64,000 nucleotides of DNA from Chryseobacterium cheonjiense (GTDB taxonomy: Bacteria; Bacteroidota; Bacteroidia; Flavobacteriales; Weeksellaceae). Position 1 is the stretch's first letter. Each line of letters opens with the position of its first letter. The translations under genes and the position numbers were made by a program. The notes below the pieces were generated by a model, which worked only from the letters and a program-made list of their open reading frames with translations, did not search any database and was not told the DNA's origin. The stretch is from positions 124,001 through 188,000 of the forward strand of contig NZ_JABBGF010000004.1 in NCBI RefSeq assembly GCF_012927265.1, in the 5' to 3' direction. Below, piece by piece: positions 16,975 to 25,722 of the stretch.

Positions 16975-17771
16975 TTTTGTGGGCTTTTGGGGATGAAGAT
17001 AATATTATTGATGTATTCTTTTTTATTTTTTTCGTCACTTATATTCTTCAGCAAAATTTCTTCTGTTAATTTTTCGAGCTCAAAAGTAGTCCGGTTTAAA
17101 TAATTGGCATCATATCCCCAGGATTCTACTTCGGAAATTTCATGCCAGATCGGGGTATTATGATGTCTCTGTTCCATTTCTACCATGAGAACGGGCAAGA
17201 ATTTGCAGATTACTTCGCGGGCACCGGAAAGTGTTTTGATCTCGTTGCCTTCAACATCTATTTTGATAAAATCCAGTCTGTGGAAATTTTCAATAGCAGC
17301 CCAGTCATCAAGCCGTATTACTTTCACCTTTTCGGTATAGCTCCTTTCTTCGCCTCTTTCTTTGTAAGAAGTATTCAGTGTTCCTCGCGAAGCAATCGTT
17401 CTTCCATTGATCACCGGAACCTTAAACTCAGCTGTGGTATTTTCATCCGAGAGAGCCAGAGGGAAGACCCGCATCGCCGGAAAAAGTCTTTTAAGCCGTC
17501 TGTATAATTTTTTGTTAGGTTCAAAAGCATAGATTTGTTCATGATCCAGCTTGTTTTCAAGTTGGTACAAAAATGTTCCTACATTGGCCCCGATATCCAA
17601 AATCACAGATTTTTTATTCAGGAATTCCTTAATCCATACCAATTCCGGTTCTACATTTCTTGCAGAGAAATTGTCTTTACTAAGATTATTTAAACTCTTA
17701 AAAAATCTTTTTTTGTAAAAACCGGGACTTATATATTGCAGATTTTCAGCGATTCTTTGGTATAGAGACAT
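16971..17771 (-). CDS. FkbM family methyltransferase
   Basis: A 266-residue SAM-dependent methyltransferase. The SAM-binding motif ILDIGANVGTFLYQLE lies near residue 56, followed by YAFEPNKKLYRRLKRLFP and, near residue 176, DFIKIDVEGNEIKTLSGA, the hallmark of the FkbM family. Members often O-methylate sugars in polysaccharide loci, and the coupled flippase supports that role here. A TATATTTG -7 element on the minus strand at 17792-17799 lies 20 bases upstream of the start. Confidence 0.88.
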   Translation of the reverse strand: MSLYQRIAENLQYISPGFYKKRFFKSLNNLSKDNFSARNVEPELVWIKEFLNKKSVILDIGANVGTFLYQLENKLDHEQIYAFEPNKKLYRRLKRLFPAMRVFPLALSDENTTAEFKVPVINGRTIASRGTLNTSYKERGEERSYTEKVKVIRLDDWAAIENFHRLDFIKIDVEGNEIKTLSGAREVICKFLPVLMVEMEQRHHNTPIWHEISEVESWGYDANYLNRTTFELEKLTEEILLKNISDEKNKKEYINNIIFIPKSPQK

Positions 17772-17791
17772 TCTTTTGCTTTTGACAAGAG

Positions 17792-17799
17792 CAAATATA
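17792..17799 (-). promoter_or_regulatory. -7 element upstream of the FkbM-flippase operon
   Basis: The minus strand reads TATATTTG, a perfect TAnnTTTG, 20 bases before the FkbM start. I do not see a clear TTTG at the expected -33 position. Confidence 0.5.
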
Positions 17800-17871
17800 C
17801 ATAAAAATGTTAAATTAATGTTAAAACAGCTAAATTATAAGTGTCTGGCTATCAACGAATATAATTTCAAA

Positions 17872-18537
17872 CTATAAAAAAGGTGCATTCAGAAAATCAT
17901 TCAGAGGCTTCATCGCTTTAAAGATTTTCGCAAGGTTTTTTGAAGCATTTTTATCCGAAATTTCCTTATCCGAAAGATTATGTACTACAATAAAGCTTTT
18001 CAGTTTCAGATACTCAGCCATGGGATCTTCTTTTTCAAATCCCTGCGGAACTTTTTTAAGTTGATCATCCTGGTCCAGCTCCGGAAAATACTTTTTGAAC
18101 TCCTTATCATTTAAAATATTTAAAAATTCCTGTCCATACAGTGAAATTTCTTTTCTCAGGGTTTTCAGAACAGAAGATTCCGGCATGTATATTCCTCCGG
18201 CAATAAAAGATTTTCCCGGCTCCAGATGTAGGTAATATCCGCCTTTCTGACTGCCTTTTCCCATTCCGAGAGAAGCGCCGATGTTGGTTTTATAAGGGGT
18301 TTTGTCTTTGGAAAAACGAGTATCCCTGTAAATTCTGAATAAGGATTTTTTAGCGTCAATTTTTCCCAGTTCAGAATCAAATTCAGACATCTCTGCAATC
18401 AGGTCTTCAAGAAATGCTACAATATTTTCCTGAGATTCGGTGTAAAGAATTTTATTCTCCGTAAACCATTCACGGTTGTTATTTTCGGCAAGTTGTCTTA
18501 AAAAATCAAAAACTTTTGGTGAAACTGCTACAGGCAT
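17872..18537 (-). CDS. DUF2461 domain-containing protein
   Basis: A 221-residue soluble protein covered almost entirely by the DUF2461 family. The recognisable blocks are FLRQLAENNNREWFTENK near residue 12, SLFRIYRDTRFSKDKTPYKT near 65, and YYLHLEPGKSFIAGGIYMP near 102. The family is widespread in bacteria and fungi, and its biochemical role is not established. The gene is monocistronic and divergent from the helicase on its right. Confidence 0.88.
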   Translation of the reverse strand: MPVAVSPKVFDFLRQLAENNNREWFTENKILYTESQENIVAFLEDLIAEMSEFDSELGKIDAKKSLFRIYRDTRFSKDKTPYKTNIGASLGMGKGSQKGGYYLHLEPGKSFIAGGIYMPESSVLKTLRKEISLYGQEFLNILNDKEFKKYFPELDQDDQLKKVPQGFEKEDPMAEYLKLKSFIVVHNLSDKEISDKNASKNLAKIFKAMKPLNDFLNAPFL

Positions 18538-18748
18538 ATTTTTTTATTTTCATTCAAAATTAATCAAATTCGGGCAATACCGGAAATACATTTTTATTGC
18601 CTATGAGAGAGTGCACAACATAAAAGGCATTAAATTAAAATTAAAAATATGGCGGTTTTTCTGCGGAAATTATAAAAGCATTATCACTTTTAAATATTAA
18701 ATTATTGTTTCTGTAATAATAGTTAAAATGTAATTCAAATAATAATCG

Positions 18749-18756
18749 TATCTTTG
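18749..18756 (+). promoter_or_regulatory. -7 element of the DEAD-box helicase gene
   Basis: TATCTTTG matches TAnnTTTG, 20 bases before the ATG at 18777. No good TTTG is visible about 20 bases upstream, so the promoter is only partly supported. Confidence 0.5.
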
Positions 18757-18776
18757 CAAAAATTTTAAAATATTTA

Positions 18777-20468
18777 ATGAATTTATTTACGGAAACCAAT
18801 TTAAGTCCTGATATTCTTAAGGCTATTGGCGAACTGGGTTACGAAAGCCCGACAGAAATCCAAAAACAGACTATCCCTTTTATTCTTTCAGATATTCGCG
18901 ACTTGATCGCACTTGCGCAGACAGGGACAGGCAAAACAGCAGCGTTTTCGCTTCCGATTTTGGATATGATTGACGATACGAGTCGCAAAATCCAACTTTT
19001 GGTGCTTTGTCCGACACGGGAATTATGTCTTCAGATTACGAAAGACATTAAAAACTACTCCAAATACATGAAAGACATCAAAACGACAGCCGTTTATGGT
19101 GGAAGCAGTATTATGGATCAGATCAGATCGCTCAAGGATAAACCGCAAATCATTGTGGGAACTCCCGGAAGAGTAATCGACCTTATCAACAGAAAAGCAT
19201 TAGACTTCTCCGCGATCCACTGGCTGGTTCTGGATGAAGCCGACGAAATGCTTTCTATGGGTTTCAAAGATGAGCTGGAAACAATACTCAGCGAAACTCC
19301 TGAAACCAAGCAGACTTTCCTTTTCTCTGCAACAATGAGCAAAGAAGTGGAAAGAATCTCTAAAAATTATCTTACTAAGCCGCACAGAATTTCTGTTGGT
19401 TCTATTAACGAAGTTAAGAAGAATATCAAACATGAATATTATGTGATCGGATATCGCCAGAAAAAAGAAGCTTTAAAGCGTCTTATTGATTCCAACCCGA
19501 ATCAGTATTCCATTATTTTCTGCAGAACGAGAATGGAAACCCAGGAGGTTGCAGATTTCTTAATGCAGAACGGGTACGCAGCAGATGCGCTTCACGGAGA
19601 TCTTTCTCAGGCGCAGAGAGATACGGTAATGAAGAAATTCAGACTGAAAAATATCGATATTCTGGTGGCAACTGATGTTGCGGCGAGAGGATTGGATGTT
19701 AACTCCCTGACTCACGTTATTCACTACTCTTTACCTGATGATCCGGAAGTATTCGTTCACCGAAGCGGAAGAACCGGAAGAGCAGGAAAAGACGGTATTT
19801 CTATTGCCCTGATCAAACCTGAAGAAAGCAGAAAGCTGAAGCAGATCAAATCGGTGACGAAAATTGAAATGCATGAAGGCAAAATTCCTACCGGAGAAGA
19901 TATTATCAAAGCTCAGGTTGGAGGTGTTTTCGAAAGTCTTTTCGAAATTCACGAAGATTTTTTTGAATTTGATGACTCCCTGATTCCTGATTTATCAGCT
20001 TTTACAAAAGAGGAGCTTGCTCATAAATTGCTTCAGTTCCAGCTGAAAGATCTTGCCCTTTATTACAAAGACAGACATGATCTTATGGACCAAAAGCTGA
20101 GCAGCAGAGATGATGACGGTGGTTCCAGAAGAGACAGAAGAGACCGCGACAGAGACAGAGGTAGAGATCGTGACCGTGATCGTGGCGACAGAGATCGTGG
20201 TGGGAAACCAAGAAGAAAGAACGAAGATATGGTAAGATTCTTCTTTAATCTCGGTAAAAAGGATCAGCTGAAAAAGCTTGACGTATTGGATATCATTAAT
20301 AAAGCAACGTCCGGCAAAAGCAAGAAAAGAGCAGAAATCGGTGATATCGAGATTCTTGAAAAATTCTCATTCTTCGAAGTTGAAAAATCATTCAAGGACA
20401 ATGTTTTGAGCAACATCGGATCCATGAAGTTCAAAGGAAAGGAAATGAGAGCGGAAGTAGCAAACTAA
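18777..20468 (+). CDS. DEAD-box RNA helicase with DbpA-type RNA-binding domain
   Basis: A 563-residue helicase. Motif I is AQTGTGKTAAF (about residue 43), motif II VLDEADEML (about 148), motif III SAT, and motif VI HRSGRTGRAG (about 327). Between residues 445 and 480 lies an Arg/Asp repeat (RDRDRGRDRDRDRGDRD), then a C-terminal DbpA-like RRM at about 490-558. This is the CsdA/DeaD layout, acting on ribosome assembly or mRNA structure. A hairpin terminator follows the stop. Confidence 0.92.
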   Translation: MNLFTETNLSPDILKAIGELGYESPTEIQKQTIPFILSDIRDLIALAQTGTGKTAAFSLPILDMIDDTSRKIQLLVLCPTRELCLQITKDIKNYSKYMKDIKTTAVYGGSSIMDQIRSLKDKPQIIVGTPGRVIDLINRKALDFSAIHWLVLDEADEMLSMGFKDELETILSETPETKQTFLFSATMSKEVERISKNYLTKPHRISVGSINEVKKNIKHEYYVIGYRQKKEALKRLIDSNPNQYSIIFCRTRMETQEVADFLMQNGYAADALHGDLSQAQRDTVMKKFRLKNIDILVATDVAARGLDVNSLTHVIHYSLPDDPEVFVHRSGRTGRAGKDGISIALIKPEESRKLKQIKSVTKIEMHEGKIPTGEDIIKAQVGGVFESLFEIHEDFFEFDDSLIPDLSAFTKEELAHKLLQFQLKDLALYYKDRHDLMDQKLSSRDDDGGSRRDRRDRDRDRGRDRDRDRGDRDRGGKPRRKNEDMVRFFFNLGKKDQLKKLDVLDIINKATSGKSKKRAEIGDIEILEKFSFFEVEKSFKDNVLSNIGSMKFKGKEMRAEVAN

Positions 20469-20488
20469 GCTCCCGAAAAATATACTGA

Positions 20489-20517
20489 AAACCGGCCATA
20501 CAGCCGGTTTTTTTATT
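20489..20517 (+). terminator. Intrinsic terminator of the DEAD-box helicase gene
   Basis: Stem AAACCGGC/GCCGGTTT with a six-base loop, followed by a T-run. Confidence 0.8.
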
Positions 20518-20620
20518 TGATAGTCAGATCATCACGCAATGTTAACAAAACTTAATGTTGTACTCTTTCAGGTAAGGGTGTTTTTTAAGAAATTTGCACT
20601 CGAATTATAAATACTTAAAA

Positions 20621-21259
20621 ATGGGAATTGGTAATATTTTCCACGCTTTTCAACCAAAAGATAAAATCTTCTTCGTACTGTTCGAAAAAGTAACCGAGAA
20701 CCTTGTCGCAATGTCTGAGGAATTCAATACAGGAATCAAGGATTTCGATCTTAATGACGATTCTATGCTGAAAAAAATGAGTGACTTCGAACATAAAAAT
20801 GACGAGCTTACTCACGAGATCTTCGTAGAACTGGGAAAAAATTTCATTACACCTTTCGACAGAGAAGATATTCATACCCTGGCAACAGGTCTGGATGATA
20901 TTGCGGATTACATTTATGCTTCCACAAAATATATTTTCCTGTATAAATCTCCTGAAATGAAGGCATATTCAGATTTCTCATTATTAATCCACAAAGCTTG
21001 TCTTGAGATCCAGAATGCCATGAAGAACCTGAAAGGATTCAAAAATATGGAACAGGTAAAAGAAGCTTGTATTAAAGTGAACTCTATTGAAAATATAGCA
21101 GACGACCTTCTTTCCAATTCAATGGTGGAATTATTCGAAACGAATGATGCCATCAATATCATCAAAGTTTCATCTGTACTTAATTATCTTGAAGTCGTAA
21201 CCGACAAAGCAGAAGATGTTGCCAATACAATTGAGAACATCATGATTAAATACGCTTAA
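20621..21259 (+). CDS. DUF47 family (PhoU-like) protein, partner of the phosphate transporter
   Basis: A 212-residue all-helical protein of the DUF47 (TIGR00153) family. I start at the ATG at 20621 (MGIGNIFHAFQPKDKIFF); the in-frame ATG at 20594 adds only nine residues. Helical blocks with conserved acidic residues such as FEHKNDELTHEIF, DREDIHTLATGLDDIADYIY and VEVVTDKAEDVANTIE-like segments fit the PhoU-like metal-binding fold. The PiT transporter starts 20 bases downstream, the usual arrangement, which supports a role in controlling phosphate uptake. Confidence 0.9.
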   Translation: MGIGNIFHAFQPKDKIFFVLFEKVTENLVAMSEEFNTGIKDFDLNDDSMLKKMSDFEHKNDELTHEIFVELGKNFITPFDREDIHTLATGLDDIADYIYASTKYIFLYKSPEMKAYSDFSLLIHKACLEIQNAMKNLKGFKNMEQVKEACIKVNSIENIADDLLSNSMVELFETNDAINIIKVSSVLNYLEVVTDKAEDVANTIENIMIKYA

Positions 21260-21279
21260 TTAATAATTATAATTAAACA

Positions 21280-22422
21280 ATGGAATTTCCGATTTTACTT
21301 ATAGTTATTATTGCCTTGGCTCTGATTTTCGATTACATCAATGGTTTTCATGATGCGGCCAACTCAATTGCGACTATTGTTTCTACAAAAGTTTTAACAC
21401 CTTTCCAGGCTGTACTTTGGGCAGCACTATGGAATTTTGCAGCGTTCTTTATCGCTGCCTATATTATTGGCGAATTTAAGATCGGTAATACGATTGCCAA
21501 AACCGTCAATGAAAATTTTATCACCCTTGAAGTAATATTTTCCGGGCTTGTAGCCGCTATCGCATGGAATCTGCTTACATGGTGGTTTGGTATTCCTTCC
21601 TCTTCTTCGCATACGCTTATCGGAGGGTTTTTGGGAGCAGCCTTAATGCATGCTTTCATGATGGATTATCATAATGTTGTCGCAGCTCATCCGGAATTAG
21701 GAATGTGGGATACCATCAAAGAAGCGGCAAGCCAGGTAACGCAGCAAAGTGTCGTGAAATTCGATAAGGTAATTCCTATTTTCTTATTTATTTTCATGGC
21801 TCCGATTATCGGGATGATTATTTCAATCATTATTACATTGATTATTGTTCATCTTTATAAAAAATCAAATCCACATAAGGCAGATCAGTCCTTCAAAAGA
21901 TTGCAGCTGGCTTCTTCAGCACTCTTCAGCTTAGGACACGGTCTGAATGATGCCCAGAAAGTAATGGGAATCATCGGTGCTGCATTGATCTACTACCATG
22001 TGCAGATGCTGCAGGATCCGGTTTACCTTGCTATACCTGCCGCAGGGCGTTTCGATTACTTTGCAGAGCACTATATCTGGGTTCCTTTAGTTTCATTTAT
22101 TGCTATCGCTTTAGGTACAATGAGTGGAGGATGGAAAATCATCAAAACAATGGGAACTAAAATCACAAAGGTAACTTCGCTGGAAGGGGTAAGTGCAGAA
22201 ACTGCAGGGGCAATTACTTTATTCATCACCGATCACTTCGGAATCCCTGTTTCTACAACACACACCATTACAGGATCCATTATCGGGGTTGGTCTTACCA
22301 AAAGAATATCTGCTGTACGATGGGGAATTACCGTCAGCTTACTATGGGCCTGGGTTCTTACCATTCCTATTTCGGCAATAGTTGCAGGAATTACCTATCT
22401 CGTGGTAACATTTTTATCTTAA
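21280..22422 (+). CDS. Inorganic phosphate transporter, PiT family
   Basis: A 380-residue inner membrane symporter with about ten helices. Both duplicated PiT signatures are present: DYINGFHDAANSIAT near residue 18 and SLGHGLNDAQKVMGII near residue 220. It takes up phosphate as a metal-phosphate complex or with cations at low affinity. It is the second gene of the DUF47-PiT operon, ended by a strong hairpin at 22448. Confidence 0.93.
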   Translation: MEFPILLIVIIALALIFDYINGFHDAANSIATIVSTKVLTPFQAVLWAALWNFAAFFIAAYIIGEFKIGNTIAKTVNENFITLEVIFSGLVAAIAWNLLTWWFGIPSSSSHTLIGGFLGAALMHAFMMDYHNVVAAHPELGMWDTIKEAASQVTQQSVVKFDKVIPIFLFIFMAPIIGMIISIIITLIIVHLYKKSNPHKADQSFKRLQLASSALFSLGHGLNDAQKVMGIIGAALIYYHVQMLQDPVYLAIPAAGRFDYFAEHYIWVPLVSFIAIALGTMSGGWKIIKTMGTKITKVTSLEGVSAETAGAITLFITDHFGIPVSTTHTITGSIIGVGLTKRISAVRWGITVSLLWAWVLTIPISAIVAGITYLVVTFLS

Positions 22423-22447
22423 AAAATAACTTTATAGTATAATAAAA

Positions 22448-22477
22448 AACTTTGCTCATCCGGGCAAAGTTTTTTTT
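22448..22477 (+). terminator. Intrinsic terminator of the DUF47-PiT operon
   Basis: Perfect eight-base stem AACTTTGC/GCAAAGTT, then TTTTTT. Confidence 0.85.
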
Positions 22478-22543
22478 GTTTTAACCTCTGATCACGGTGT
22501 ATAAATTAATTTGATACATTTAAAAAAGATTTATTGTTTATTT

Positions 22544-22653
22544 GAAGCTTTTTCCTGCTTTCCGCACTCGCTATTTTTTGATTTCGGCGGCGCGGCGGAG
22601 CCACGCCGCCGAAATCAAAAAATGAGCTCAAACAAAGCTTCAATCAGGGCTAA
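22544..22653. repeat. Dispersed palindromic repeat, copy 1
   Basis: A ~110-base unit starts GAAGCTTTTTCCTGCTTTCC and ends CAATCAGGGCTAA. At its centre is a 20-base perfect inverted repeat (22573-22592 with 22604-22623; arms begin ATTTTTTGATTTCGG) enclosing an 11-base GC-rich loop. The same outer sequences occur at 63449-63559 around a different palindrome. The GC-rich core stands out from the AT-rich surroundings. It lies in a 480-base gene-free interval between PiT and the prenyltransferase; I see no other gene in that interval. Confidence 0.85.
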
Positions 22654-22878
22654 GATACAGTCTGAATTTTCAGATACTTAGGCTTATTGTAAAGTGTGCA
22701 TATTAGAGATCTTATGCATGAAGCAGTTGAGATGCTTCCAGCATGACAACTTAGCTCGACAGTTCAATCAAAATTAAATAATACGTTAAGAATATTTATC
22801 ACTTTTAAATAAAGAAATAAAATTTCCTTCGGGATTAAACGGTGAGGATTTTTACTTTAAAAAGCCCCGAAAAAATTG

Positions 22879-22886
22879 TATTTTTG
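22879..22886 (+). promoter_or_regulatory. -7 element of the polyprenyl synthase gene
   Basis: TATTTTTG matches TAnnTTTG, with a near-consensus TTTA 19 bases upstream (22856-22859). It lies inside the longest open frame and so supports the ATG at 22905 as the true start. Confidence 0.6.
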
Positions 22887-22904
22887 TTCAAACTATTAGA
22901 ATTT

Positions 22905-23876
22905 ATGGAATTTTTAGACAGATACCAGCAGATTGTTGCGGATGCTATTGCCAAATATACCTTTAAAGACAAGCCGGAAGAGTTGTATGAGCCGATGAAT
23001 TATATCATTTCACACGGCGGAAAAAGACTTCGCCCGATCATGGTGCTTATGGCTTGCGATCTGTTTGGCGGTAATCTTAACGAAGCAATCAAGCCTGCAC
23101 TGGCAATTGAGTTTTTCCATAATTTCACACTGATTCATGACGATATCATGGATGAGGCTCCACTGAGAAGAAATAAGCCCACCATTCATACCTTACACGG
23201 AATTAACGTCGGTATTCTTTCGGGAGACGGATTAATGCTGAAAGCATATAAGTTTTTTGAAGATCTTGAGCCTGAAATTTTTAAGGCATGTATCAGAATT
23301 TTTACGCACACAGGACTGCTTTTATGTGAAGGACAGCAATACGATATTAATTTTGAAACCCAGGAAAATGTAACGTTTGATGATTATATCAGAATGATTA
23401 CCTATAAAACCGGAGTGTTAAGTGCTTCTTCATTCGAAATCGGGGCGTTGATCGCCAAAGCCAACTTTAAAGATGCCAAAGCCATATTCAATTTTGGAAA
23501 ACACATCGGTATTGCCTTCCAGATAATGGATGACTACCTTGATGTATTCGGAGATCAGGCTCAGTTTGGTAAAAAACATGCCGGAGATATTTATGAAAAT
23601 AAAAAGACCGTTCTTTATCTGATGGCAAGAGAACACGCCACGGAAGAAGAGAGAAAAGAGCTGGATTACTGGTATTCTAAAAAAACCGACAATATCGATA
23701 AAGTATACGGCGTAGAGAAAATCTTCAGAAGAACGAAAGTAGATGAGAAAGCATTACGACTGATAGAAAAGCACAATGAAATCGGACAGAGCTATCTTCA
23801 GAAAATTGATATTCCGGAAGAGAAGAAAAAGCCGTTTGCAGAGCTGGCTAATTATTTATTGAGAAGAGAAAGTTAA
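22905..23876 (+). CDS. Polyprenyl diphosphate synthase family protein
   Basis: A 323-residue trans-isoprenyl diphosphate synthase that extends allylic diphosphates with IPP. The first Asp-rich motif is DDIMDEAPLRR (about residue 83) and the second DDYLDVFGD (about 209); GGKRLRP near 42 binds IPP. The start at 22905 (MEFLDRYQQIV) follows a promoter that overlaps the longer frame beginning at 22842. Chain length cannot be read from sequence; a quinone side-chain or octaprenyl role is plausible. A GSCFA gene follows after 24 bases. Confidence 0.9.
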   Translation: MEFLDRYQQIVADAIAKYTFKDKPEELYEPMNYIISHGGKRLRPIMVLMACDLFGGNLNEAIKPALAIEFFHNFTLIHDDIMDEAPLRRNKPTIHTLHGINVGILSGDGLMLKAYKFFEDLEPEIFKACIRIFTHTGLLLCEGQQYDINFETQENVTFDDYIRMITYKTGVLSASSFEIGALIAKANFKDAKAIFNFGKHIGIAFQIMDDYLDVFGDQAQFGKKHAGDIYENKKTVLYLMAREHATEEERKELDYWYSKKTDNIDKVYGVEKIFRRTKVDEKALRLIEKHNEIGQSYLQKIDIPEEKKKPFAELANYLLRRES

Positions 23877-23900
23877 TCTCAAGTCTTTCAAATTTAGTTA

Positions 23901-24851
23901 ATGAAATTCAGGACAGAAGTTGAAATTAAAGAATCGGAGAAGAAAATAGAGCTTGAAGATAAAATATTTTCAATCGGATCTTGTTTTGCTTCTGAAATGT
24001 CAGATCTTTTCCGTCAGGGACAGCTGCAAACGCTAAACAATCCGTTTGGGACCGTTTTTAACCCTTTTTCCATTGGTAATGCTGTAAAAAGGCTCCATGA
24101 TGCGGAATTTTATAATGAAGAAGAATTAATCACCTTTAACGACGAATTCATTTCACTCGATCACCATACCAGTTTTGATACGAGGTATATTCACCAGACG
24201 TTAGCAAAGATTAATGCTAAAATAGAGGAAGGAAATTCTTTTCTTCAGGGAACCGACTGGGTTATTATCACGTATGGAACCTCTTTTATATATGAATTTC
24301 TTCCCAAACAGAAACTGGTTGCCAACTGTCATAAAATTCCGCAGAAATTCTTTGAAAAAAGAATGCTGACCCATCAGGAAATTACGAATTCTATTTACAA
24401 TACCATACTGAACCTGAATGACATCTGTAAAGATAACGTGCAGATACTTTTTACTGTTTCTCCTGTTCGGCATACGAAAGACGGAATGACAGAAAACCAG
24501 TTGAGCAAGTCTAAGCTGATCACGGCTGTTCATGAAGCCATACATCAGTTTGAAAACTGTCATTATCTTCCCGTCTACGAAATTCTGATGGACGATTTAA
24601 GGGATTACCGTTTTTACAAAGAAGACATGATACACCCAAATACTCAGGCAGTGAATTATGTATTTGAGAAATTCGGGAATGCTTATTTTGCTGATGAAAC
24701 CAAAGACTTTATCAAAGAGAATTTCAAGATCAACAAAGCTCTGGAACATAGAACTGATGATGAGAAAGACCCGAAATATATAGAATTTAAAGAAAAATTA
24801 AATCAAAAAATTGAAGTACAGCAGCAAAAAGTAAAGCATAAAATATTTTAA
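23901..24851 (+). CDS. GSCFA domain-containing protein
   Basis: A 316-residue protein whose N-terminus contains FSIGSCFASEMSDLF (about residues 26-40), the motif that names the GSCFA family. Downstream are NNPFGTVFNPFSI and DMIHPNTQAVNYVFEKF near residues 250-265, a Ser...Asp/His layout that recalls SGNH/GDSL hydrolases. The family is largely confined to Bacteroidota and Proteobacteria and its substrate is not known. It is the second gene of a run that continues to tatD. Confidence 0.88.
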   Translation: MKFRTEVEIKESEKKIELEDKIFSIGSCFASEMSDLFRQGQLQTLNNPFGTVFNPFSIGNAVKRLHDAEFYNEEELITFNDEFISLDHHTSFDTRYIHQTLAKINAKIEEGNSFLQGTDWVIITYGTSFIYEFLPKQKLVANCHKIPQKFFEKRMLTHQEITNSIYNTILNLNDICKDNVQILFTVSPVRHTKDGMTENQLSKSKLITAVHEAIHQFENCHYLPVYEILMDDLRDYRFYKEDMIHPNTQAVNYVFEKFGNAYFADETKDFIKENFKINKALEHRTDDEKDPKYIEFKEKLNQKIEVQQQKVKHKIF

Positions 24852-24857
24852 AAACTA

Positions 24858-25178
24858 ATGGCAATAATTAAAAACACAGAAGGATTATCAACAGATGAAA
24901 TTAACGATGAACTAAGGAAAGGTGGAAGATTTGTGGTTTTTTCCTACACGATTTCGATCATCATTCTTACATTCAGAAGAGGAAGTGACATTTATTTTGT
25001 AAAATCGGATGAATCAACATTCAAATATAGCTGGAAGTATTCATTGTTGACGTTTTTTCTTGGATGGTGGGGTTTTCCTTTCGGTCCGATTTTCAGCATT
25101 GTATCATTTTATAAAAATTTTACAGGAGGTAAAGATATAACACAGGAGGTTCTCAATCATGTAAATGCACAGGCTTAA
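24858..25178 (+). CDS. Small membrane protein of unknown function
   Basis: A 106-residue protein with two hydrophobic segments: FVVFSYTISIIILTF near residue 27 and YSLLTFFLGWWGFPFGPIFS near residue 62. Between them is a charged, probably exposed stretch. A GGKDITQEVLNHVN tail follows. I recognise no family. It starts six bases after the GSCFA stop and 12 bases before the DUF4269 gene, so it is in the operon. Confidence 0.7.
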   Translation: MAIIKNTEGLSTDEINDELRKGGRFVVFSYTISIIILTFRRGSDIYFVKSDESTFKYSWKYSLLTFFLGWWGFPFGPIFSIVSFYKNFTGGKDITQEVLNHVNAQA

Positions 25179-25190
25179 TGAAATTGTATA

Positions 25191-25718
25191 ATGGTCGACT
25201 TTACAACAATTGAATATCTGAAATCAGGAAATGAAAGGCAAAGAAGGGCCTACGAAGTTCTTTCAAAACATCATCTTTTTGAAAAGCTAAAAGAATATTC
25301 TCCTGTTCTGGCCGGAACAATCCCGATAGAAATTGATATTGAAGGCAGTGATCTGGATATCATTTGCGAGGTTGATCTCAGGTTTGAAGAAGATTTTTTA
25401 GAAGATTTAATGTTTAGCAAATTTATTCCTCACGATGCGGAAGTTAAAATAGAACATCCGGTTTTGGATGGTGAAAAATGCATAACGATAAATTTCAAGC
25501 TGGAGGAATTTCCTGTCGAAATTTTCGGGCAGAATAGACCCGTAAAAGAGCAGAATGCCTACCGCCACATGATCGCTGAATACAAAGTATTACAGGAAAA
25601 AGGAGAAAATTTTAAACAAAAAATAATAGAACTTAAAAAACAGGGAATTAAAACCGAGCCAGCCTTCGGGATGCTTTTGGGGCTTGAAAACCCTTATCAA
25701 GACCTGTTAAAATTATAA
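25191..25718 (+). CDS. DUF4269 domain-containing protein
   Basis: A 175-residue soluble protein with LKSGNERQRRAYEVLSK at its start, then LAGTIPIEIDIEGSDLDIIC, a Gly-Ser-Asp-x-Asp pattern resembling a minimal nucleotidyltransferase site. NAYRHMIAEYKVL occurs near residue 125. This matches DUF4269, whose function is not established; the nucleotidyltransferase resemblance is my inference from GSDLDI. It sits between a small membrane protein and tatD, separated from tatD by four bases. Confidence 0.82.
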   Translation: MVDFTTIEYLKSGNERQRRAYEVLSKHHLFEKLKEYSPVLAGTIPIEIDIEGSDLDIICEVDLRFEEDFLEDLMFSKFIPHDAEVKIEHPVLDGEKCITINFKLEEFPVEIFGQNRPVKEQNAYRHMIAEYKVLQEKGENFKQKIIELKKQGIKTEPAFGMLLGLENPYQDLLKL

Positions 25719-25722
25719 AGAA

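Noticed and set aside
20130..20215. DNA microsatellite near 20150
   Set aside because: The repeat is in frame within the helicase gene and encodes an Arg/Asp linker, so it is coding.
22842..22904. Longer N-terminus for the polyprenyl synthase
   Set aside because: A promoter -7 element lies inside this stretch, and the family starts at the ATG at 22905.
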